A stretch of 64,000 nt of DNA from Blasia pusilla. Lineage: Eukaryota > Marchantiophyta > Marchantiopsida > Blasiales. The notes under the pieces were generated by a model. The model had not been told where the DNA came from. It made no database searches and was given only the letters and a program-made list of their open reading frames with translations. The stretch lies in the NCBI GenBank assembly GCA_050084515.1, contig CM114275.1, forward strand, positions 25,854,001-25,918,000, in the 5' to 3' direction. Below, in pieces: positions 12,666 to 23,299 of this stretch (positions are counted from its first letter, which is position 1; each line of letters starts with the position of its first letter). Position numbers and translations under genes: made by a program.

Positions 12666-13570
12666 ATCTCTTAATACTATAGATATAGTGTGCTCATGGA
12701 TTGTAATATTTAGCATGATTAGAAAAATCTAATGTCTAAATACATCAATTTTTACATATTAATTGAGAAATTTTGACTTTATCATAAATACAATCCAATA
12801 GTCTTTAAAAATATTTTCTAACGATATGAAAGCACCAACCAATAATCTCATTTTAGTTCAAATGGTCACATTCTTAAACTCTTAAGAATAATAGTAGTGT
12901 TAGGGATGGAGGAAGAAAAAGAAGGAATGATAGTAAAAAAGAGTTATACTATTATTTTTAAGATGGTTAAAAAAATTTAAAAAATAAAAGGAAGAAAATC
13001 AAGTTGAGGAAAAAAAAAAGAATATGAATTTTCAAATATCTAACATGAATGTTTGTTGAAAAATATATATACACTGCATTCACATAATGTTACCAATGTA
13101 AGTTTTTGGGATGCATGAATTTAAATTTTCTTCAATAATTAACTCTCAAAGTTTTCAAATGCCATTTTAAATTTATTTTGAATAATATTATTGATTATAG
13201 AACGAAAGATCTTATTGGGTTCAAGTGTGAACTTTTAAAAAGAGGGGAGTTTTCAAAATGAAAGGATATTCTCTTACAACAATATAAATAATAAATATTA
13301 TACGAAATCATTTAAATAATTGCAGCTTGGAGATTTTGATCCATTTGGTGTAAGAAATTTAAAGATAAAACTTCAATGTTCATGAACTATATATTAAGCA
13401 TAAAATTTATATCAATAAGTTTTGGAAACCTTGATCATAAGACGTGGCATAATCATTTTGGGAAAGATCGTATTGAAAAATCTTACGAAGGATTAATTTT
13501 GAAATCAAATTACGAATATCCACCTTTTAAAATTGCACATGAGGTCATCATTACAATCTATGCTTCTTTA
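12666..13570. other. AT-rich intergenic DNA
   Basis: Very AT-rich, with poly-A runs near 12960-13020. No gene, RNA or repeat boundary was seen. Confidence 0.6.
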
Positions 13571-13572
13571 TT

Positions 13573-14808
13573 CTAACACTTTGTGAAATAATCTACAGTC
13601 AAAATCAGATACGAAATAAGATACGACTCCAAGGTCCGGAAGAGTCGGATCCGAATTTTAGTGTTTGTGATTTTAAACGGCCACTCCCCCAGTCCCTCTC
13701 TCGTATAATGGGGGTCCGAGACTTCAAATGCAACTTTCCCTGGCCCACAAACAAAGTCCAGGAGAGAAGTAACTGCTCTTACAATTCTACGCGGTACTAG
13801 ATTGGGCGACCGATTCCAAGCAGCGGCGATATGAATCTCAATTCCGTGCCCCGCGATCGGTGCCATTCGATTTGACGACGTGTTCGTAGCTTTGTGCTTC
13901 CAAGGACAAAAAAGCCATGTGCCCGTTTTGCGAACTCCCCGCCGATTCAGGCGCATAACACAAAGTGAATTCCCGAAAAGTGGAAGATATATTCGAGACT
14001 GCAGCACGATTACAAAAAGTAGCATCGAAATGACAACCTCGGATTATTGGTACGAACCATGTGATCGAGGGTCATATCATGTCACGCAATCGAGTTGCGT
14101 GAATCGTTTGTTGTTGTCTCCTCAACGAAAGAGTTAAATTGAAAAAGGAGGGATTAGTTGACGGCCGCAGATGATTGGAGCTATCATGCCACGCATGCAG
14201 CTTGAGACACCGACATCGTTTTTCTCTCCACTAAACACTCCAATCCGTCGCGGTGAGGTGGCTGACCAGGGTTTCCTCTGGCTACGGCTGTGCCATTTTC
14301 TAGTAAGAACAAAAAAACACGTGAGCGTGTACGTCCAAGATTTGGATCCGTTTTCATCTAGTCTCCGCAATGCGGGTCGCGAGTTTAACGTTAATCCTGC
14401 TCGCGAAAGCCACCCCCACCACTGTAGCCAAAAATCTGAAACCTCACAAATTTTTCCTCGTTTGCGGAGACTCGTTCGATCCTCAGTGGTGGACGAATTT
14501 AGGGATGCTCTAGGGATATCGGGTTTCTTTCTACGTGCTACCATTCTCATTTGTCCTCGGCTTGCGTTTTCTGTACTCTGCTCTTGCTTGTGCAGCAATT
14601 TACTCGACTGCAAAAGAATGCAAAACACGAATAAAGAGAGTATGAGAATCATAAAACGTACAGTAGAGGGTGACTGTGACTGTAACAGTGGTACTACCGT
14701 GCTATGCACGGGTAACTTAGAATCGGGTAATGATTTCCTGGCTGTCTTTTCCTCCTGACTCACCTGCTCCTTAACATATTTTTTTGTGAAATTGACACGT
14801 GGCAACAA
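13573..14808 (-). other. GC-balanced block with unassigned open frames
   Basis: Two long minus-strand frames (14025-13573, 150 codons; 14808-14134, 224 codons) and one overlapping plus-strand frame (14171-14758, 195 codons) lie here. None contains a domain I recognise. The 224-codon frame has one hydrophobic segment near its middle (FMILILSLFVFCILL). Being open on both strands makes chance likely. The higher GC than both flanks suggests a different origin, possibly an old gene 5' region or captured fragment. Confidence 0.2.
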
Positions 14809-15029
14809 TAGAACAGCCCCTCAAAGCCGGGAGGAGGGCCTATGTAACCCATCCTATTTAAATGACTCAAAGAAGAAAAAGGAAATCTTGGAATCCTAGT
14901 GGAAACAATAGCAATGGATATAGAAACATCACCTCGGATTGTTGTTGTCCTCTTGTTCTAACTTTTTTGGCTCTCTCGCTCCTCCTTTATGAAGGCAGCT
15001 CAAAGTTAGGCCTTGGAACAAGGCTGCAT

Positions 15030-15190
15030 GGCATGGAAACGAATGTCGTCCATGGGACGAATATGCCAAACCCCTCATCCCCTTCAAGTTTCCTTTGTAC
15101 CCAAGTCACCCTCACAGGCTTTGCATGTTGGAACATGTGCGGGCTCGGATTAAGGGTGACGGCTAGGGAGCGATAAGCCTGTGGGCTATA
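15030..15190 (+). repeat. Dispersed GC-rich repeat, copy 3 (fragment)
   Basis: 'gaacatgtgcgggctcggat' followed by 'taaggg' matches, with one change, the copy at 57417-57445 ('gaacatgtgtgggctcggat'). Only this end of the repeat is present. Confidence 0.5.
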
Positions 15191-15660
15191 GGCGTGACGT
15201 GTAGAAAACTACTAAACAAGCATAACTGATGGGATACGACTTTCACATACACACACCACCATGGAGAAAAAAAATTTGCAATGAGAGAATAAATGGAGGT
15301 TGATCCCTTCTCCATTATATAGGGTATGTACAAGCAACCCTAACCCCCTCAAGCTCATATCGATATCTCTAATACCTAAATCGTTTCTAAAACGTCTCAA
15401 ACTTATATCTAGATAATGGGTTTGTAAAGATGTTAGCAATTTGTTGATCTTTATGTATATATACACGATCAATTTCTCCTGCAAGCACTTTTTTTGTGAT
15501 AAGGTAGTAGTGTATCTCGATATTTTTTTTTTAGCATGAAATACAAGAATTATTAGCAAGCTTGATGTTACTAAGATTGTGTACATATATTACACTAGGC
15601 CCTAAGTTACTAACACCAATCTCAGCAAGTAATCGATGAAGCTACATCTGTCATGCGCCT

Positions 15661-16651
15661 ACTCTCCTTGAACGTCAATCTCTAGTATTGCGAAAGTGTA
15701 CGTTCAGTAGGACACGCTCTCATTGCCAACCTGCACCCAAACGCACTCACATTAGTCTGGCTTTGGATCAAGCGGCCTTCCAACCCACCGAGTTCTCAAC
15801 TCGGCATCTCATCAAGCTCAACCTTCTTTACTTCCTAGGTTCCCAACATGGCAAGTTCTTCAAGACTTGGAAGAGACTTTCTTTTTAGTCTAGGAACCTA
15901 AAACGGCACTTGCGCGCCTAGCGGTTCCAACTGTTCATCAGACCTCATGCGAGTTCCTAACCGAGATCCAAGTTATTGAGTCGCGGGTTGGAATCCAAGA
16001 GGGATCTCTAAAAATCACCTCAATAGACTTGGTTCATGTTTTCAAGCCCAACTCCAAACTCCCGATCCGGTCCATGCCCTTGAGCCGCCCCATGGCGCCC
16101 AAAGTGGGGTTCGAGTCTCAAGCACCCTTGGAAACCTTCCCCCTTAGTAGTACTTCTGGGGATCTCCAAACACCCCTACCTTTGAAAAGGATGGTCGGGC
16201 CCTTCATTGTAGCCCTCAACCCGACTCTACTTACAACCGTTTCCGGGTTGTTTCTCGGCCGCTACTTGTGCGTTTGCGGAGATCTTTAGTGCATTTGAAC
16301 CGGCTTTCCATAAGCTTTCCAACGCATTTATTCATCCCAAACGCATCTTGGCATTAAAAGTTATGGCCATAAATACAGTCGGAAACTCTCAAACCCTAGT
16401 GGCGTCCCAAATCCAGATTCCTTCCTTTGGCAACCCACTTCCTAGACTTGACTCCTCTCAAGTCTTGATCTGCGTTTGGTCCAGGTTTCTCAGGCTTGAC
16501 CACAACATATGAAACGCGAAGCCTCGCTTGCGTCTTGTCTCTTGTCTCTTCTCCGAGACCACTCCAACGCGCAAACCATCTTAGCGTGAGCCCGCTAGTG
16601 TTCCGATGTTCCGCTTTGGCACTTGGTTGGTCATGAGGGTCGCGACAACAC
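15661..16651. mobile_element. Insertion of about 1 kb inside the copia relic
   Basis: The copia frame breaks after LTKPMQHV and resumes about 1 kb later. CGCCT is present at both junctions (15656-15660 and 16652-16656), a possible 5-bp target duplication. On the minus strand the insert starts near 'tgttgtcgcgaccc', which resembles an LTR start, but I could not fix a matching CA end. Its two plus-strand open frames (15688-15888, 16029-16289) have no known domain. Confidence 0.5.
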
Positions 16652-17307
16652 CGCCTCACGTGCTGCATTGGCTTAGTTAGTCTTGTATATTCAATCTCTA
16701 TTGAAGATAAAATAAATATATGTTGATTCTTTGAAGCCCAACTTATAACTGCGCTTCCCAAGATAAATGAATAACCTGGAGTGTCTATCAGACAAACTTT
16801 CTGTCCAATCAGCATTTATAAATCCCTGTAATTGTAAACTCGGGAAAGTTCAAATTAAAGCCCAAACTAAACAGAGAATTTCACATGCCGCACAATCCTC
16901 CTCATAACATCAAGGTGAGATTTTCAAGGTATTTGCATGAATTGGCTCACTCGGCCAAGTGCATAGCTTGAGTTCGGCCTACTTATAGTAAGATAGATCA
17001 AATTTCTAACCATACGCCTATATATATTAGAATTTGCAAGCAACTCTCCTTCATCCACTTTTACCTTTAGACTTTGATCCAACCGTGTAGAGATAAGCTT
17101 ATAAGTCATCATAGTATCATACTATATTTTGAAAGCATGTGAAGAACATATTGTCATTTTAATAACCACATGCTCTCTAACACTAATAAACTCAACACCA
17201 AGGAATTACATGAGTTCTCCTAAGCCCTTCATATCATAGACTTCTATTACCATATCCTTAGTACTTCCAATAATCAAGAGATTTTCAACATACAACACAA
17301 TGATAAA

Positions 17308-17352
17308 CGTATGATCTTGAATAATAAATGTATGATCTTGTCCTCTCAAGAA
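17308..17352 (-). repeat. Short tandem duplication in the copia RT
   Basis: Two adjacent copies of about 21 nt ('gtatgatcttgaataataaa') make the residues DHTFIIQ repeat just before the catalytic box. Confidence 0.7.
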
Positions 17353-17899
17353 ATATAGCAAGGAATTAGTGTGTTATGCTAAATGAGAAGAACATGCCTA
17401 AAATGTTTGGACAAAGGTTGTAGCATGTGTAGTCTTCTTAATCAACCGAACTCCAACAACATAAGTTCATGAGAAGACTCCATTTGAAGTCTTCATATGA
17501 ATTAAACCTTCAAATGGCAAGTTGTCATTTCACTTAGCTCCTCCAATTTGTAGAATATGCATGGTCAAGGTGCCCTCACATTGCACACTTTGGCTAAGTC
17601 CATATTAGCACAAAAGATCTCTTTCTCTTAAGTGGAGAGAAAGTGGAATAGTTGTGGTTTTATGCACATTGTCAATAAGCACATAAATAAATTTATCCAT
17701 AAGCATGTTATATATTTGGTTTATATCTTTACAAACTCAAGATTTGGAGATAAGGGTATTTTGCGGAAATAAAGACAAGCATAGTTGTAAGAGCGATATA
17801 TACTTTTCCAAAAGGGATTGACATGAACAAGCTAGAAGGGTTGTAGACGATGGTAGTGATTCCAACTTAAATTCAAGAAAGCATAATGGTCAAGGTTGC

Positions 17900-18190
17900 A
17901 TATGAAAAAAATCCGTGTCCGTGGACATGTCCATGTTTGTGGACTCATGTCCATCCTATGGAAGGACTTGTCCGTATAGGCCCCACCTTTCCCTTCTTTC
18001 TCATTCCCCTTACTTGCCTTCGTTTTCCATAAGCCCCCATTTCTTCCTCCCTCCACCTCCTTTGCATTGCCTTCCATCATGGACTAAAATTATGGGTCCC
18101 ACCTCTTGGAACCCATGTCCACACTTGTCCGTCCATGTCCATCCTAAGGAAGTACGTACTTGTCCGTTTTTGTGCAACCATGATAATGGT
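17900..18190 (-). repeat. Dispersed repeat, copy 4 (inverted)
   Basis: 'aaaatccgtgtccgtggac' is the reverse complement of the 'gtcc.cggacacggactttt' end of the other copies. 'gtccatcctatggaaggac' and 'tccatcctaaggaagtac' are internal near-repeats. The middle is a C/T-rich tract. Confidence 0.5.
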
Positions 18191-18414
18191 AGTCATGAAG
18201 ATAACCTCGACTTGCAAGATGAGGACTTAGAGGATATGGATATAGTATATGGAATTTAGGATACAAAAGGGACGCATGATACCCTTGGAGGCGACTTAGG
18301 CACCGAGGAAAAATTTAACCTAGAGTGGCTTGTGTGTCATTCAAGACTTAACCTTGAGGGAAGAGATGAACACGACTATGTTATGGAAAATTGGATGAGA
18401 AAGCATGAGAAAGA

Positions 18415-18930
18415 TGTCACGCCTCTTAGGATAGATCGGTGAGATCTAGTAGAGCGTCTTTGTGAGTAGCAGAGGACATGCTCAGTAGGTCGAGGATGAC
18501 CTACTGAGGCCCCGGGAATCTTGATAGAGCAGGTTTCCCCTTCATTTCGGCTCATTTGGAGCCATATCGAGGAACTTACTATTTTAGGTAAGTACCATTT
18601 TGAATATGTGATCGACTTTCTATTTTTTGGTAAGTAGCCCTTGATCTCCTACATCAGGTCAAGAGCCAAGGAGGTGACTTGGGAGCATAGGTTACCATGG
18701 AGAGAGCTTGGGAGAGGGGAGGGGTATACCTCAAGGAAAGAGAGCTTGAGAGATCATTCTCTCTTTGTTGAACCTCTTGGCATAAGGCAGCGGAGCTATG
18801 GTCCCTTCCCTTGTGAGTGTAACCCAAGCCTCTCATTAGGAGAGTGGGTTTGGTTTGACATGAGAGAGAGTGCACACCTTTGAGAGCTATGGTGTGAGAT
18901 GGTGTAGAGAGAGATTGGATCTTACTTTAC
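18415..18930 (+). repeat. 5' LTR of copy A (lacks the 130-bp end)
   Basis: TGTCACGCCTC starts the LTR, and the sequence matches 29402-29913 over about 512 bp. After CTTACTTTACA it continues 'aagagagaatgagag' instead of the 'attggagatattttgg' block seen in the 3' LTR. It contains three 'gagagag' clusters and the conserved word 'gttgaacctcttggcat'. Confidence 0.75.
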
Positions 18931-20540
18931 AAAGAGAGAATGAGAGAATGAGAGAGTGAGAGAGCTTCATGGGGGAGCTCGCTGGTCACTCGCTGTTTTT
19001 GCAGGTTGGGGAACCGTGTTCCCCGTTCATCGGCTCATGGGAGTGCTCACCGGAGCAAGGGCTGCTTTGATTGTTCTTTGCATTTGCCGATTTTTTGTGT
19101 GGAAGAGTGGCGCGCGGAAGCCCTGCCCAAAATCTGATAGGGATTGATTATGGGGGCGGGTTTCCCCATGCCGGTGCTCTTGGGAGCACCATGAAGCTTG
19201 CTGATTTGTATTTTTATAGGTTTTATATTTTGTTGGGAGAAATCAGCGCGGAAGCACTGCCAAATTTTGTGTAGGAGAAAGAGACATTGGGCTTTACAAC
19301 AGTCCCCATCAGTTTTTACTGGAATGTTTGATTCTAAATATTTTTTGACGATTTGGTAGATTATGACGAACTGTGCAAGAAACAATGCGCAATTTGGAGT
19401 TGCGAGAAAAAAATTATGGTCAACCTTGCAAAACTCCCATTGCTAGGTGATTTTTAGGGTTAAATTGTTCAAACCCTAAACCAGCCGCCTCGCCAGCGGC
19501 GGCCGTCCCCATCATAGTCACCATCAACGGTCAACCGTCACCATCAATGGTCAATCGTCACCATCACCGGTCAACCGTCAATTGTCACCGTCACCGTCAT
19601 CCATCGGTCGTCACCATCAAAGGTCAACCGTCACCGTCAACGGTCCACCGTCCACTGTCCACCCTTTGGTTGCCATTGCCGCCATTACGGAGTGAAGGGT
19701 CTTCCACGACGTTTGTTGATTCTCTGACTTGCGTTGCCACCATGTACTTTTTTTTGGCCGCCACTGTCATCGCAGTTTCATCATCAACCAGTAATAGCCG
19801 ATGACCTCCGATTATGGTGTTTAAGTTTTGATTTCATGCTGCTATGTTGTGATTGGTAACTGCTCAACGACAATCGAGTACCATGCCATGATGCCCGTAG
19901 CCGCAACGCACCATCGATTGTTACGTCGTGCCGCTCAAGGCCGCGCCGCACCGCACCGCACCGTCTGGATCGCGGAACCGCTCCTTCACTAAGGAGCAGA
20001 GCGTGTGAATTGTTGATTGAGGAGGATATGCTGCCAAGTGCCGCATCCCATTCCCGAGTGCCGTGTTGTTTGTAGCCGTTCCGTGTCGCCAGTGCCGCAC
20101 CGGACCGCTCGACCTGCACCGCACATCAAGGAGGTTGAGCAACGTCAGTACGAGAGGAGTACAACTTGCTGATTAGAGGAGTTGTCTTCATGACCGAGTT
20201 GGGGTCGAGATTTGCAGTTGCCGAGGAGCGACATTGACATTATTGTCAGGTTACCCATTCTGATCTCTTACCCTGCACGTATAAGGGATTTCCGAATATT
20301 GGGAAGTTATTTGGGATATTGGGTTTTGTGTTGATGCTAGGAGCATCGATGATGTATGGGTTTAGGAGACATAGACCTGGATGGGATGTCCAGAGTTGAG
20401 GATGGTTTGTCGATGAGACGATAGATCAGTGATTTGCCGCACCACGCTGCTTCTTGCCGCACAACACACGTCTGAGAGAGTGTAGATTGAGTGCCGCATG
20501 TTTAGTTTGAGTGATTGAGGGATTACTCGCAAGATTGAGA
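18931..20540 (+). other. Long 5' leader of copy A
   Basis: About 1.6 kb of non-coding DNA between LTR and gag. It is collinear with 60150-61545 of copy E, so it is a conserved part of the element. It contains the palindromic tandem array at 19519-19665. Confidence 0.65.
19519..19665 (+). repeat. Tandem array of self-complementary CACC/GGTCAACC units in the leader
   Basis: Units of about 21 bp of the form 'gtcaccatcaacggtcaacc' repeat about six to seven times with small changes. ACGGTcaACCGT inside the unit is palindromic, so each copy could fold or bind a dimeric protein. A matching array lies in copy E at 60695-60785. Confidence 0.65.
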
Positions 20541-20544
20541 GTGA

Positions 20545-21870
20545 TCGTGTGAGAGGGGCACGAGGGCCATCACGGCGTCCTTTCAGGATTTTGAGAGGCA
20601 AGGTAGTGGACTTGAGAGTAGCTCTGGAGGGTTTACGCGGAGTGGTGTAAGGTTTCGAAGGTCTCCACGTGAGAGACCACCTCGATCTCCTTCTGTGTCA
20701 TCTTTAGACAAGGGGGAGCGTAGAAAGGAGTGTGTTAGTGATCCACCGTACACATTGAGTGGTCCTATAAGTTGGACGTACAAGATGGACAACCGGGATA
20801 GAGGACCGCGTAGTTTTTCGGGTGTTGTAGGTAGTATAGAGCTACACAACTTCATTGCGGAGTTTAGGAGTTGGTGTGACTCACAGCGAGCTAAAAACTC
20901 TAGAGAGCTCAACCCATTTAGAGCATGGAACGGTATGTTCCAGCATTTAGAGGGGGCGCCCATGGACGATTACCATGAGTTCTCCAACAGATACGCCTAG
21001 GAGATTGAGGCATGGCGACTCTACTATGACCCACACTATGTGTCATGGACGGAGCCGTTCCCAGATGAGGAGGAGGATTCAGGAGAGGCTACTTCCTCTT
21101 CCACTAGTGACATTTTATGAGGGGTCACTCACACGGGAGCAGTTGCACCGTCTAGTCGGGTTGGTCCTAGGTTCAACCCTGTGGTTGAGTTCTTTGCTGA
21201 GCTGAGGGCGAGCTACCAAGGGGTACGGACGGAGAAGTTGTGGAGCATCCACGACTTCCACAGGAGCCCGGGTGAGAGTTTGCATGAGGCTTACACTCGC
21301 TTGCGCCGGTTGATCAACGTCACTCAGGGCGTGACAGAGGCTCAGGCCATCCAGTCATGGTACGCGATGTTGGACCGGACCCTACGGACATGGGTATGGG
21401 AGGGGGTACTTCTTATGAACACCTCCCCTACGTTGAGAGATGTTTTTAGGACCGCCAAGAACATTGAGTGCACCATGGCGGAGGAGAGCGTAGCCACCAT
21501 GGGTTCTAGGCAAGAGTAGTCTCGATTGTCTGCACCACCTGTGCAGCAACGTGGACTTCGAGATAGGTCGACTGTGGCACCACGAGCTCAGGGAGAATAT
21601 TGGGAGGCCGTGCCACAAAGACTTGTGCCTTCATATGCGGCTCAGCAGCATCCCCTACTATTACTTGTTGGTCATGTGGTGGAGCCCATCATCAGCGCGA
21701 TTGCACTCGCCAAGGTCACGGACGTGTGCCTCAGCATGGAGATGGTGTTGCACGAGGAGGTTATCAGTGTGACTATTGTCAAAGGTATGGTCATACACGC
21801 GCGAGGTGTTTCAGTTTACATCCTGAGTTACATCCGGACCAAGGGCCAGAGAGGGCACCAGAGTGAGTAG
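20545..21870 (+). pseudogene. gag: gag of copy A with two zinc knuckles
   Basis: One frame runs from about 20545 to 21517 with stops at 20998, 21119 and 21517; coding then continues in another frame. 'WSIHDFHRSPGESLHEAYTR' followed by 'LRRLINVTQG' is the typical retrotransposon gag capsid signature. Two nucleic-acid binding knuckles follow: CWSCGGAHHQRDC (21666-21704, CX2CX3HX4C) and CDYCQRYGHTRARC (21768-21809, CX2CX4HX4C). Gag forms the particle that packages the RNA. The frameshift between capsid and knuckles (near 21645) may be decay. The N-terminus before SVSSLDKGERRKE is Arg/Ser-rich. Confidence 0.75.
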
Positions 21871-22535
21871 CCGATCCGGGTGGGCCTAGATATCGTGCAC
21901 CAAGTGGTCCCGTTGGGGGACGAGGAGCTGGAGTTTCCCGACAGGGTGGTGGAGCTGCCTGTGGAGGAGGTAGAGTACCACCACCTAGACGCACCGAGGG
22001 AGACGCCGGACGTGAGGCTAGGATGGCTGCTCAGATACAGCAGCTACAGGACCAGATTGCCGCTATGGCATTGAGGTTACCCAATGCCGGATCCGTGCCA
22101 TCGACATCATATGGAGCAGCCAGAGATATGGAGGATCCTGGTTGGATGTGCGAGGTTGCCCAGATGGAGGCCGCAGAGTTGGATCCACAGCGAGGGGAAG
22201 CCATAAAATAGACTAGGCTTCCTTAGTCTTTCACGTTGTCCGAAGCAATGAGGACCCCATCGATGGGTCCTCATCAAAGTTCCTGGAGAGTTGGTGATGT
22301 TGTTGGTGTGCAGGCACGGAGGACGATGGGATAAGCAAGTGCAACGACTCCTATTGTTGATGCTCTAGAGGGGCATGTGTCGAGCACGTTGTTGGGGGCG
22401 GCCATTGTTGTGTACCGCACTCCTTTATTTTCTTCTTCCGATGTGATGACGTCGGGGGGTACGCCCGCCGAGGCTTTTCGGCTGGCCGCTTCACTATGTG
22501 AGCACGGAGTTGGAGTTCCTACATGACATTGAGAG

Positions 22536-22856
22536 GTGATTGCAGAGGAGGTAATGGACTTGCCCTTGGAGCAGAATCTCGGGCCGTCCACGTCAGATTC
22601 AAGGCAGGTTGCGGTTGCTAGAATGGCGGAGATGTCCGCTAGACCCGCGATAGAGCGTGCCATGGCTTCTCTTGGTGTTGTATTTCTGGATAATCGAGGA
22701 GAGATCTTCCAGTTGGTGAGTCTCGGAGGTAGAGCTTTTAGTCCGCAGCGCGTCTTGTTGGATTCAGGAGCACAACCCCTGATGTTGGGGAAAGCGTCAT
22801 TCAAAGGATTGGGCTTAGCGAGAGCCGATGTGGAGCGTTGTCCATTCCGAATATAG
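22536..22856 (+). pseudogene. Aspartic protease of copy A
   Basis: 'RVLLDSGAQPLMLGKASFKG' is a retroviral-type aspartic protease core, with the DSG triad encoded at 22761-22769. A flap-like segment and 'ERCPFRI' follow before a stop at 22854. Downstream, 'ITPQEIVVKIRPGHPTNESV' continues in frame, so the stop is a simple lesion. In copy B the same site reads DSRPQ, losing the catalytic Gly. Confidence 0.7.
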
Positions 22857-23299
22857 ACATCCTTGGGTGGAGTGAGTACCACACAGTATATCACCCCACA
22901 GGAGATCGTGGTGAAAATTCGCCCGGGACATCCTACAAATGAGTCCGTGGTGCAAGCCAAGGCGATAGTGATTGATGTAGAGTCCTACTACGTCTTGGTT
23001 GGTGGAGGAGTATTATAGCCGATGGGGTTTTCCCTGGATTACTGGGAGAAGTCAGCATCTAAGAGACCAGAATGGCAGTCAGGTGATGGGCGCCTTTGCT
23101 CATTACCCGTTCGATTCACAGGTGTAGTGATCGAGCGACGACTAGGAGTAGTGGCGACCTTAGCAGCATTTAGCAGTGCCATCACTTGGCCTAGTGATTT
23201 GATTGAGGGACATGTCCATGCAGAGGATACTCCCGTTCTGACATTTCTATGGAGAGGAGTATTATGATAGCTACATCATTCTTTGCAGGAGAGGTGCCA

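Larger units (their letters stand above)
15330..17830 (-). mobile_element. Ty1/copia retrotransposon relic (reverse transcriptase-RNase H)
   Basis: Reading the minus strand downward: about 17340-17240 encodes FIIVLYVENLLIIGSTKDM, a decayed form of the copia RT core (normally YVDD); 17112-16924 gives 'ELLANSNIYRRMVRNLIYLT' and 'LGRVSQFMQIP'; 16790-16660 gives 'GYSFILGSAVISWASKNQ' and 'LSSIEIEYTRLTKPM', the copia RNase H. After an insertion the frame resumes near 15650 with RLLAEIGV, 'IYVHNLSNIKLANNS' and 'EIHYYLITKKVLAGEID', the usual copia pol end. A purine run near 15345 may be the polypurine tract. Stops and frameshifts are frequent, and the integrase and gag are absent or unrecognisable. 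Confidence 0.8.

Noticed and set aside
14134-14808. A real protein-coding gene (224 codons)
   Set aside because: An equally long frame exists on the opposite strand, no domain is recognised and no splice or promoter support is visible; kept only as a low-confidence block.
18641-18883. Open frames in the LTRs (18641-18883, 29618-29866, 60020-59793)
   Set aside because: They recur only because the LTR recurs; they have no domain and lie in regulatory sequence.
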